Origin: Zarea fungicola
Taxonomy: Eukaryota > Ascomycota > Sordariomycetes > Hypocreales > Cordycipitaceae
NCBI GenBank assembly: GCA_900169235.1
Contig: FWCC01000270.1
Span: 1 to 64,000, forward strand
Direction: 5' to 3'
DNA length: 64,000 nt
Numbering within the stretch: the stretch's first letter is position 1; every line of letters starts with the position of its first letter. Under the pieces are notes generated by a model, which searched no databases, was not told the origin of the DNA, and was given only the letters and a program-made list of their open reading frames with translations. Shown in pieces: positions 51,747 through 62,039 of this stretch. The position numbers and the translations under genes were made by a program.

Positions 51747-53909
51747 ATGGCACAAGCACGTATCAATCACCCCGACTTCGGGACCAGGGAGGAAGACTGG
51801 CCAGAATTAGATATAGACTCTGATACGGAAGAATACCGCGAGAAGCAAGAGCTATTTGAAGCGGCCCTCTCCGCCTCTATTCACCGCTCCATTGCTAAGC
51901 AAGAGCAGCAAACCCGTTTTCCTCATATCCCTCCTTCGCTGTACTTGAAGGCCAAGGAGAATCAGGATCAGCTTACCATGGAAGAGCGCAGTCTACTCGT
52001 CAGCCGCGGGGACTTGATCGGCAAGGCCCTCGGCGATCTAGCTTCCATCACCGACGAGGAGATGCACAAGCTCTTCTCATGGCCGCCGCCAGATGTGGTG
52101 CGCGCCAATATCCAACGCGTCACGGGGGGGAGTTTTACCACGCCAACCGAGCTCTACGCCAAGATGAAGGAGGCCATTGACCACGGCGAGCTGGTAAATA
52201 CATTCAGCGACGAGACAATCAGGCTGGTTGCGCGCCGGTTCCATGCCTTGGATGATGCCACGTTCAACATTGCTGATGGAATGCAGTTTGCGCATGTCCA
52301 AGGCTGGGGGGAAGCCATGAGTGTGCTGCGCAGTCGGCAGGAGGGATTAGATATGTCTGTGTTTATGGCTTGCAGTATATACAGCCTGGACAGCAGAACC
52401 ACCGACAGAGAAGAGGAACCCGCCTGGGTAACTGCCATGAAGGAAAGTCTCAGGGTCGTCCCAGAGGCTGTAAATGATGTTTGCGGCAAGATGATGGGAT
52501 TGCATTGGGAGCGTGACACCGGTGTGCTATCGGACCAAGACCTCGTCAGCCGCAGCTGGGAACATCTAGCGAGTCTCAAGGTTGCCGCCGGGCCGCAGCC
52601 AATCTCTTATCTGCCCCTGAGCACATTGATTGGCAGCTTGAGCTCCATTGAGCAAGAGCAGGGGCAAGGCAAAGTAGCGATCGAAGAGGTTGTCCAGCGC
52701 ATCAAGGTCTGCCTAACCGACTTCGAAACGGCCATGAGCCCTAAACTGGAAGATGATTCCGAGTCAATCCTTCCCAGCTTTAAACCGCTCGTCTCAGGGG
52801 ATGACAGGATTGGTACCGGCCACTGGCCGCGGGGGAGTCAGCCTGTTTCTCCATATGGCCTTTACCTACGAGAAACACCAACACTTTCGGGGCGTGCGGC
52901 TGAGGAAGCGTGGGCAGCCCTCAATGAAGCCGAAAGGGTCGCGTATAGAGCTCAGAAGGAATCACTCCGTCTCGCAGCCTGGGAAACTCAACACCAAGCG
53001 AGTATCGCAGCGGACGAGCCAGCGCTACCGAGCGTCGTAGCGGGCGAACCTGAGCCACCGAGCGTCCCAGCGAGCGAGCCAGAGCTACCAAAACTTCTTC
53101 AACCGTTCCGACTCTATTGTCAAGAGCTAGGTGCTGGAGTAGAGTTCGCGGCCGCAGCGGCTGGCTGGTCTGCGCTGCCTACCACGCAGAGAGATGCGTA
53201 CAAGGACAGGGCGGATGCACGGAACAAGGCAATAATGGCCGAGGGTGAAAGACTGGCACACCTTAAACCGCGGCCCGTACAGGATGACAAGACATGTTCC
53301 GGCTACTGGCCTGAGGGGAGCCGGCACTTTACTCCCTATGGCCTTTTCCTACGACAAACAGCAACAACAACAACACTCTCGGGGCTCGCGGCCGAGGAGG
53401 CGTGGGCAGCCCTCTCTGATGTTGAAAAGGCCGCGTATAGGGTTAAGAAGGAGACGCTCCGTCTCATAGCCTGGAGGGATCATCAACACCAAGAGAGAGC
53501 CGCCGCGAAGGGCATCTCGACCGTGGCTCCTCTCCTCCCGAGCAGGGATCAAGTTCTGGCGATGGGTATTCAGGAAAAGCTGCCTCAGCTTCGGAAGGTG
53601 CGACGGTACGAAAGAAACCCTGTGCTAGGGCCAGACTCAGTGTATGTTGGGGGGCCAGAGATGCCGGGAATGACTACTGGGCTCAGGGTATATCGTGACG
53701 AGGTGGCCGTTGGGGTGGAATTTGAAACCGCAGTGGCTGGCTGGGATGCGCTGACTACGACGCAGTGGAATGAATATGAGGCCAAGGCGGCAGAGAGGGA
53801 CAAGGTAGCAAGGGCTAAGTTTCAGAAAGAGTTCGACGCTTTTCTGCACAGCAGTCAGAATCGCTGCAAATGCCAAGAGATTGCTCATGGCGATGTCTTC
53901 ACATCTTAG
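51747..53909 (+). CDS. Lineage-specific protein, PDFGTREED family, four HMG-like modules
   Basis: The 720-residue start MAQARINHPDFGTREED is chosen by alignment with the paralogue at 46373. An in-frame ATG at 51675 would add 24 residues. The N-terminal 330 residues are homologous to the paralogue. The C-terminal half alternates two module types. Type A (G-WP-GS----PYGL-LR-T, then W-AL---E--AYR-KKE) is at about residues 358-405 and 518-570. Type B (F-LY--E---GVEF--A--GW-AL, then T-Q---Y---A--R-K) is at about 450-498 and 642-690. Both types have the aromatic and helix spacing of HMG boxes. A degenerate Glu/Pro/Ser repeat (ASEPELP-type) links A1 to B1. Function unknown. Sequence-specific DNA binding is only an inference. 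Confidence 0.72.
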   Translation: MAQARINHPDFGTREEDWPELDIDSDTEEYREKQELFEAALSASIHRSIAKQEQQTRFPHIPPSLYLKAKENQDQLTMEERSLLVSRGDLIGKALGDLASITDEEMHKLFSWPPPDVVRANIQRVTGGSFTTPTELYAKMKEAIDHGELVNTFSDETIRLVARRFHALDDATFNIADGMQFAHVQGWGEAMSVLRSRQEGLDMSVFMACSIYSLDSRTTDREEEPAWVTAMKESLRVVPEAVNDVCGKMMGLHWERDTGVLSDQDLVSRSWEHLASLKVAAGPQPISYLPLSTLIGSLSSIEQEQGQGKVAIEEVVQRIKVCLTDFETAMSPKLEDDSESILPSFKPLVSGDDRIGTGHWPRGSQPVSPYGLYLRETPTLSGRAAEEAWAALNEAERVAYRAQKESLRLAAWETQHQASIAADEPALPSVVAGEPEPPSVPASEPELPKLLQPFRLYCQELGAGVEFAAAAAGWSALPTTQRDAYKDRADARNKAIMAEGERLAHLKPRPVQDDKTCSGYWPEGSRHFTPYGLFLRQTATTTTLSGLAAEEAWAALSDVEKAAYRVKKETLRLIAWRDHQHQERAAAKGISTVAPLLPSRDQVLAMGIQEKLPQLRKVRRYERNPVLGPDSVYVGGPEMPGMTTGLRVYRDEVAVGVEFETAVAGWDALTTTQWNEYEAKAAERDKVARAKFQKEFDAFLHSSQNRCKCQEIAHGDVFTS

Positions 53910-56900
53910 CGGAGTGGTTATTAGTTTAGATGTAGCGATGTAGACAGAGCTCCTAGTTGGTGGAGGGTATTGACAAGCACGGCAGATAGTTATTATCCCA
54001 TAGCTCAGTTATCTGCGCCTAATACAGACAGCACCAGATGCTAGATGCTTTACATCCCGCGTCACAATCTGCTGCGCCAACAGCAGTTTTCAGTCCACAC
54101 ACGCGCTCCCACTCAGACCGCGCCGGCGACATGTACAACCTCATGTCCCTTCCACCTAATAGCAACGGCGTCTGTACCGATACAAACTGCCAAGTTGGTT
54201 CTCTTGATATTGCGCGCCGCCGACAGTTGCCTTGACGGCCAGATTTGGCTAAGCAACGGGGAAGAGCCTGTGCTGCAAGTGGTTTGATCAAGGTTCAGCT
54301 ATTTGACCAAGGTTCCCGCTATCAATTATTGTTTCACTCGGTTATAGTGATTCGTTCAGTAATGTAGACTACGGAACCTGCTAGTGACACCAAGGCGTGA
54401 AGAATAATAAAAACACACGTTTTCTATCCCTACGCACCTACAAAGTTACTACAACAGACCATCGGTGGTTGGTTTATTAAAGTTTGCCCGACGCGCGACG
54501 CGGTTTCCACGCCAATATGAAAGTCTCGCGCAAATAAATTACCAAAGTTTACTGTAGCGGCGTGATGTAGTGTCTCCAATTCTCCACGAGTGCTTGTTGG
54601 GGAGCATTTCAATGTCGATTCTTTGCATCTTGCTGTGGCTGCGGCTAAGCCGATAATGATGTGTTTCGATTAGACCCTATTCTGGCAGGGGACGGGAAAA
54701 GAAATCTCCGTCCACATTGGCAAATCGTCGTAATCATCCATCGTGTTCTATGTTTGGCGACTGGATATGGCGAGAAAGAGCCACTACCCAGTAACTACAG
54801 GTTTGAAGTACAGGACCAGTTCGGGCACATGCGTGTCGGTGCCGAATTGGGACGGTGCGCAGGGGGGCTGGTCCTTGTCCACACGGCTCAACCCGTTTGT
54901 TCGGTGAATTAAAAAGGCAGTCAATCGCGTGAAGGAATTGACAAGGCAGCAGTGCGTACTCGGTAGAGGCAAAAGTATTAAAGTGATGGCAATTTCATCG
55001 ATTGGCCGGAAAAGGCAATTGCATCCCGCAAAACATGGGTTTCTTGGCACATACTTCGGCAAGGGACGCTCGGGGAGACAAAGTTGCAGCTGGCGCCGGG
55101 GTAGGTCTCAGTGGCGCAACCACTCTGGAATGTCCCTGGCAGACGAACTACTGCCTATTCTGCTTGCGGCAGTCTGTCGCGTGAGTTGTTTCTCGTCTCA
55201 AACAATCATAGAAAGGAACATGACAGAGTAGAAGCCTCGGGTGCAAGTAAAATCACCGCCATGGTCGCAACAGAGAGCCCATGATTTCCAAGACATGATG
55301 CAACTGTATCACGGCGTAGGCGAGTACGAATAAATTAAATCCGTGTCTGAAGCGGGACCACCAGTAGTGGCAGAGGGTCTGAAAGTAAAAACGACAGCGC
55401 TAATGAACAAGGTCTCCTCTGTATCGGCAGTCCCTGGTTGACTGGCTGCTCCATTCTGGCTGCGTAAAAGTAGGTTGAGCACCAACAACCCTTGTTGGAG
55501 ACTCTTGGAGGGCCGAGAACGCTCCGACGGTTCCATCTCCGAGCTTACCGTAATTACGATGTTGCCGCCCTGTGCACTGGGCTACCTGTGGTGTGCCTGC
55601 AGTAGCACAAAATGCAGAGTACTGGTAACTGGGTCGAGCTCGTGCAGCTACCCAGTAAGGAGTAAAGTGAAGTAATAGGCTGCTGCATCGTGGGGAGCCA
55701 TGTCGCCGAGAAGCTTACCGGCCCCGACTTCTTTCATTGCTGGTCAGCGGTCAGTGCCGGGTTGGCTTGGATGGGAATTTGGCCAAGTGTCTTGCAGCCA
55801 ACAAGAGGACGTCCATTTCCAAAGCTTATTTTCAACCCCCTTTTCCTCCTGAATTGACCCTCATATGTACTGTACGCCATGGCGGCGGATACTCAATAAT
55901 ACTCTGCAGCAAGTGGGTGCCAGTGGGAATTCCACAGTTGTTCGAGACAGGTCAGTTCCTGAGACTGTAACAAGAGATCTAGGCCTGCCAGAAAATGGCC
56001 GAGAAACGAGTGAGCTAGATGCCAGTGGCGCTGTGGTGGGCAACGGATTTAGCGGATTTCAAGTAGAGTTGCGCAGTGCGTTGTCAATGGGTGCACAGCA
56101 AGCTTTTTCGGCATGTCGCGTCGCGGGTCGGCTGTTGCTACGTACGTTGGCAAGTTGGCAATTGGTTAGAACCTAGCTAACAAGTGACTTTTTACCGTAG
56201 CAAGCCTGCAAACGTAGCATGCGTAACGAATAAAGTACAAGATTGCCACTAGATGTCTGCGCATTGAGCAGCAGAGTCTTGGTAAAATAGGACGATCTTG
56301 TGTCGTATGACATACTGGCTTGGGCAGGCCACGTCTTCATTGCTTGGTAGCTGGACCAGTCGGGAGCACTGGGATCCAAAAGTGGCGAGACATCCATGGC
56401 ATACCCCGGGATTCCGTCCGTTCAAAGACAGGGACATGCCAGTTGCTGCCATTGTATTGTGCCACCAAGGCCCAGCTAGGACCAAATAGACAAGGTAACT
56501 ATGCAGGGCCAAAAGAGGGGTCGGGCTTATTCCGTCGGTAGGCAGATGGGCATGGCCTGCTGCAATGCTACAGCGTCGACGCTGCACCAAACCTAGAGAG
56601 GCAAGACGGGGCAGGTGCTGGCGAGGAGCGACCAATGCGTGCCACAAGAAAAAAAAAAAAAAGGTTTTTGTGGCTTTGGACGAGAGTGACGCCGGAGGCG
56701 CACTATGGAATCGTTCGACACGCTAGAGTCGCGACTCGAGTTGAACCGCCAGCAGAAAACGGTGAGTAGCGGATCACACAAAGTCTAGATTCATTTTTGG
56801 GCGCACAAGTTGTCAACAAACGATGAGCAAGTCTCATTTTGGTGATGGTGACAATACCTGTTTGCCCAGGTATCCATGCCTAGGTCTGGCTGTTTGTGTG

Positions 56901-58004
56901 GCCTGTTTATTTCTTCAGATTGTCGCACACGTTGCAGGGCTTCCCAAGGTCCACGCCATTATTACGGATAAGGAGAGATGATCCGTAATGCAGATGATGT
57001 GGAGGCTCTAGCAGGGTTCGGGGAGGGGAATGTAATGGAGGTATTGGAGACGGAGACTTGGGACAAGATGTGGAAAATGAGACTTGATTCTGGCTTTTTT
57101 TAGCAGCAATGCAGTGAAATTCAGTCAGTGTTGCAGGGCACAATGGCCTGTAGGCGGCTGGGCAAAGACAGTCGCTAACGCGTAGAGTGGCACAGTACCT
57201 GTCTCATCACCAGCGGCCGGTAGAACTGCAGGTATCCACTACATGGCCAAGATGCCTGCATATTTTGTAGATCCAGGGTGGTCCCCACATTCATCATCTC
57301 GCCCATGGACGGGCTCGTCGGGCCAGCCAGCAGCCAGTTGCCAGGAAGCCACAGGGGTTTGCCCGCTGTTCTGCCCGCTGTGACGCTGTCGAGGGCCGGC
57401 TGCTACAGTGCTCAAGGGGCTGAACAAGGTTTTTTATTTCCTCTTGCCCTGACAGGCTGGCTTGCATACGCTAAAAAGCATCGACTCGCCTCGCCGCCCT
57501 GCTGCCCCCGTCATCTCTCCCACCACCCCGGTCGCAGCCTAACACATCACACCTAACAAAGTAACGGAGGAACTACGCAACGACCATCTCCAACCAAAAC
57601 CCCCATCCTTGCCGCTCTCTCCTCGCTTCTACCATCCTACATTGTCCATTCTCTCTCACCGAAGGACACTCGATCCGATACATCACTATTCTCCCTTCCT
57701 TTTTAACCAGACAAAATGGCCGCCTTTGTCAAACTCGTCTCCATCATGTCTTCCAGTAGACAGTAGCCTCACGCTGCTGTTGCACGCGGGCCCTGCTTGG
57801 ATCTCTTTGTATCCAACAGTGCTCTTTTTTTGCTTTCGACTCCCGATATTCACGCTCAATATTCACGTCCATCAACACTCCTTTGTTCGACTTGTTCAAC
57901 ACATCCTCTGATTTAAATTCACAAACGCCCACCCGCTCCTCCGCTCGCCATCGTTTGTTCACCCGACACCTCCGAACAAACGCCTGTATTAGTCACACAG
58001 TAGA
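53910..58004. other. 4-kb region without a supported gene, upstream of the Siw14-like gene
   Basis: No coding sequence is convincing on either strand. A short frame at 56705 (MESFDTLESRLELNRQQKT) followed by GTGAGT looks like a first exon, but I find no following exon. From about 57480 to 58000 the plus strand is C- and T-rich, which fits the promoter and long leader of the phosphatase gene. Poly-A sequence lies at 56646-56662. Confidence 0.4.
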
Positions 58005-58970
58005 ATGGCAAAGCGAAACTCCCGAGTATACGCAGACGAACCCGTCTTTTTCGACGATTCAAGCTATACATCTTCCTCCAGTTCCTACCAGTCCCGGCGG
58101 AGCTCCAGGAGTTCATTCATGGAGGACCTGTTTGAGTCTACCGTCGAAATGGAAGAAGGGAAGCGCAATGTCGTGCCCATGAAGGACGCCGTCGCTGCAC
58201 TGCGCTATCAAACCGGCTTTCTCGGTGCAAACGATTCTGCTGGACTCGAAAAGTCAGGTATGCAGCCGGCACTGCCGCATCAACAGCCTCGCATGCCTGA
58301 CGCAGTCTCTGCAGGCAAACTACCTACCATTCCACAAGAGTCCGAATACCCCCTGGTACCGTTGGACGGGAGACCTTTAAACTTTGGTGTTATTGTCCCT
58401 GGATTCTATCGCAGCAGCTATCCAAAGCAGCATGATCACGACTTTATCCGCGGTCTCAAACTCAAAACCATAGTCACTCTGGTCAGGAAAGAGGAGTTCG
58501 AGGACGAGCTAAAGTCGTTTGTGGACGTCAACGGCATCCGCCATGTGACGTTTGACATGAAGGGCACGAAAAAGGAGGCTATTCCCATTGACACCATGGC
58601 CGCCATTTTGCAACTTGTCCTCGACAAGCGAAACTATCCCCTTCTTGTCCACTGCAACCACGGCAAGCACCGCACTGGCTGCGTCGCTGCCGTCGCCCGC
58701 AGAGTCGCCGGATGGGAGCTTGAACCTGCCCTGGACGAATACCGGACATTCGCCTCGCCCAAAATTCGGGACTGTGATATCGACTATATCAATGCCTTTC
58801 AGTCGTCCCTCATCCCGAGACGCGAAGACGAGGTTGCTCCCCACAACCCTGTCCAGGTCAGGACGTTTGCTCGAACCCTCCTGTTCTCGACAGTGGTTGT
58901 TGTAATATGGATCGTATCCGGGTCACAGATGGGCTCATCCCCAGTAGCCACAGAGGGCTACCAAGGTTGA
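58005..58970 (+). CDS. SIW14: Siw14-type atypical dual-specificity phosphatase (PFA-DSP)
   Basis: An intronless 321-residue protein. The first 120 residues are Ser-rich and disordered. The phosphatase domain begins at PLNFGVIVPGFYRSSYP, the family's standard opening, and carries the active site HCNHGKHRTGC with Cys217 and Arg223 (CX5R). In yeast the PFA-DSP Siw14 removes the beta-phosphate at position 5 of inositol pyrophosphates, and the Lys/His-rich loop favours that substrate over phosphotyrosine. A hydrophobic segment near the C-terminus (TLLFSTVVVVIWIVSG) could anchor it in a membrane, which yeast Siw14 is not known to have. Other PFA-DSPs (Oca1 type) are possible, but the NxGKHRTGC loop favours Siw14. 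Confidence 0.88.
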   Translation: MAKRNSRVYADEPVFFDDSSYTSSSSSYQSRRSSRSSFMEDLFESTVEMEEGKRNVVPMKDAVAALRYQTGFLGANDSAGLEKSGMQPALPHQQPRMPDAVSAGKLPTIPQESEYPLVPLDGRPLNFGVIVPGFYRSSYPKQHDHDFIRGLKLKTIVTLVRKEEFEDELKSFVDVNGIRHVTFDMKGTKKEAIPIDTMAAILQLVLDKRNYPLLVHCNHGKHRTGCVAAVARRVAGWELEPALDEYRTFASPKIRDCDIDYINAFQSSLIPRREDEVAPHNPVQVRTFARTLLFSTVVVVIWIVSGSQMGSSPVATEGYQG

Positions 58971-61859
58971 CCATTTTGTTTCCCAGAACGATTTGAATTT
59001 TGTATGACTTGACAAAAGTGCCTGACTGCAGACACTTCGGACGTTTGACGTTTCGTTGATGCTTGGGTTAGAGTTTGCATTTTTACTTATAGATGATGGC
59101 AAGCAGGAGGTGTATTGCCATTGTTTTTGATTCTGGGTTTAGAATTGGGGGAAAGATACAGAAGAATACACACGCCCGAGGAAGACATCAAGAGCTGAGG
59201 CTCCCTCAATTTGGCGAGAATGGGAAGATGGGCCAGGCTTAGGCTCTGCATTTTTTTTTTTTACCTTTGCTTTCTTTTGTATATTTTTTTTGCTCTGGCG
59301 TACGGATTCTTATCATTGCGACAATCGCACAAGATTTTCTTTGTTGTCATGCGCTGGTGCAGACCAACCAGACTGACCGGTCAATACATGGATAGGGAGA
59401 AATAAATGTTCTCCCTTGACTCTTGATGAAGAATTGTGAATGCTTGTGACTTGTAGACGTGATGTAGGGCTCGTCAAGAGTATTATTTGCCGTATTAGTA
59501 GAACTGTAAACGCGGTGATGTCTTTTGCATGGAAGGAAACCACCCAGCGGAACTCCAAGACGCTGCCTTGCGAATCTCGAGCCGCGGTGCAGGAGAAACT
59601 ACACGCAGATGCAGACGAAGAATTCAACACAATTGGAACCGAGCCTGAAGCAGATTCGCCCAACAAAAAAAGGACCCCTGTGGACGAAATGAAAGATGCA
59701 GAAATGGTATATCTCGATCAAACTGTCATCACTCTTTGCACCGATGTATACGACGTCGTTTCTCCATAGTCTCGCCTTTTGATGAAACCCTCTCAGATTG
59801 AAAGAGACCTCTCCCAAGGCGGTGGGCTGGACATTCCTCCCCAGAACAGATGCTAATGTCAAACTGGTGACTGGTGACTGGTGTTTTGTCCAATAGTTGC
59901 TGCAGAAGCCGGCGCCCCCTGATACCGCACATGGTTTTTTGCGCAACCCACGACTCTGAAAGACAATTCATGCTGAGGGGGTAGGGACTTGATTTGCCTC
60001 TATGCTACGCCCAGCAGCAACGGAATCGAACCACGCTCTTCGGCTAGGCGTTTGTCACAACGGTACCAGCACACAAAACGGTGCCGGGATACAGGTCATG
60101 GCTTAGCTGCGCTGCTTGCGGTCGGAGTTTCAGAGGGTGTATGACAGAGGAAGGATGGCAGCTGTTCTGGTTGAGAAGTTTTTTGCTCTTTGCATTTCAT
60201 TGACTAAACTTCTTGTACTTGGTTGCTTTCGTCTTGACGTCGTTCTTCTGTTTCTGTCGTATGTCTTTGCTTGGGAAATAAGTTCATGTAAAAACGCGGG
60301 TTCTTGTAGATCAAAACACACACACAATACATATATATATTCCCAAGCTCATGGCCAGTATTGCGCAATTGAGTGTGGTTTTGGCTAGTCGGCCGAGAAC
60401 ATCTTCAATGCCATGCCCAAGTGACTGGCCGGCAGGGGTGCAAGCCGTTGCCAGCTCTGGAGCCAGATGTTTCCCCGACTCTAGCCCCTCCTCTAATGAG
60501 CTCGATGCCCGTTTTAAAAAAAAAACAATGGGTGATTTGATTCGAGAGATTAGGGATATTTTCGAGGGCAGAATCTCTCGTTCGAGCGAGGCAGGGCGCG
60601 CGCCTCGGCATCGGCGTCTTCCACGCCCGTTGCAAAAGTTCAGTCTCTTGGGGTCGGCATTCGCATCGAAATTAACCATGTCATGCTCGAAAATATACGA
60701 GGACTCCAAGGAAATAAAGGTTCGTCAACGTTGCGTACATCGCCGCCCACACCTCTCATGGCACGCAGCGTGGACAATGTTGGCCCCTTTCATTCTGTGT
60801 TGTGAAAATAGTCTCTGAGCTTGGAAAGTAAACTCTATTTAAATAAACGCTTCGTGTGCTCAACCTAGGTGGTCTAGTCGCATATTCTGGCCGGCAGACC
60901 ACTTGCTTATCGAATTCTGGAGAGGATAGGTTCTGCATCTTTGGGGTGGTGGGCGGGTGCGAGCGAGGCCGCTTATATGAACTGGATTCTGCAACTGCTG
61001 GGTTTTGATAGTAAGTTTCCCCTTTTATCATCTACTAGTGCCTTCAGTTTCCCTGCCTTGAGCTGGTCAACAAATGGGGCACAGTACATTAGATGTCACC
61101 ATTAGTGGCGCGGAGAGCGACTTGCATGCATACAGGACACTCGACAACGGCGTGGGGGCCAGCCAGCTGGTGCTCTACAGAGAAGCAGACTAGTAATGAC
61201 GCACACCGCCGGTAACCAGACCAAGCTGAAGGCGACAAAAGGTGGCGAGAATTGAATCTGTGAGTGGGTGGGCGTATCTAGCACGTCTTCAACGTTGCGG
61301 GAAGGCGGCTAAAGCTGTTCTTGTCGCATAGGCTCATACAAGATCTTGGCTACAAAGGGCAGGGGTGGTAAGCGATGCCTTAATTGTGTCTTTAATGTAA
61401 AGAATGTAATCTATGGCTCAAGCTCGGAACCATTAGATGCAGCTCTGGTTCCAGAGTCTGTCAACGAATCCTGGCCATGCGCGAGCATGATGGCAAGTTG
61501 CAAATCGTCCACAATTATTTCAGCTCTATTTCTTTCATCGCATAGACAGGTGGTGTATGTATTGTAATTAATGTTCTGTCAGTGTACCCAGTGTCTTCAC
61601 TTTGGTTCTGCTCCATGGTGGAATCCTTTGCCCAAGTTCCGAGCAGACTGATTTGTTTGAGAGTCCAGGAAGGCAACTTGCCCGTATTTTCCCCGTTTCC
61701 AAACATGCAAAAGTTCAATTACACCGAATGGAGTTGAAATATTCAAAAATACTATAGTTATACCAAGAACCCGATTTCTGGTCATTTCTCGCACTCTTAC
61801 ACGATTGTATCGAGGAAGCATCAGAGTATCAATGTTGCCAATGACCTACCCTACACTTC
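58971..61859. other. Gene-poor region before the transposon
   Basis: About 2.9 kb in which I find no supported gene. Frames at 59440-59769 (+), 60351-60818 (+) and 60311-60709 (-) lack family resemblance or regular composition. A GGTTCGATTCC T-loop-like stretch on the minus strand at about 60022-60032 does not fold into a proper tRNA. Confidence 0.4.
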
Positions 61860-61912
61860 AGATAGTCGACTACGGGACCTACCCGGCGGGTTGACTAAGC
61901 ACACGCTACGCT

Positions 61913-61949
61913 GGGAGCTTAGGCTCCCCCCTCTCCCTTGGAGAGGGGG
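61913..61949. repeat. Two overlapping hairpins at the edge of the AT-rich tail
   Basis: GGGAGC-TTAG-GCTCCC at 61913-61928 is a perfect 6-bp stem, and CCCCCTCTCC-CTT-GGAGAGGGGG at 61927-61949 is a perfect 10-bp stem with a 3-base loop. They lie about 100 bp before base composition drops sharply. They may mark the end of an inserted element, but no matching right end is inside the window. Confidence 0.6.
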
Positions 61950-62039
61950 CGATAGTACCTGTATCTGCGTCGCTTGCGTATCTAGGTTTCGTAACTTCGG
62001 AATAAGTCAATATCACTAATTTACATCTAATTGATCTCA

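Noticed and set aside
56705..56763. Short frame MESFDTLESRLELNRQQKT followed by GTGAGT, like a first exon
   Set aside because: I found no acceptor and continuing exon downstream. Nineteen codons alone are not enough.
59440..59769. 109-codon plus-strand frame with an acidic middle part
   Set aside because: No homology recognised, no start context of note, and it lies in presumed untranslated or intergenic DNA.
59985..60090. Possible tRNA on the minus strand (GGTTCGATTCC and a 7-bp CCCGGCA/TGCTGGG pairing)
   Set aside because: With the T-loop placed on TTCGATT, the 3' T-stem is followed by two extra bases before the acceptor strand, and the T-stem and anticodon arm pair poorly. It is not a canonical tRNA.
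60351..60818. 155-codon plus-strand frame
   Set aside because: Composition and lack of motifs are those of a random frame. An overlapping antisense frame is equally long.
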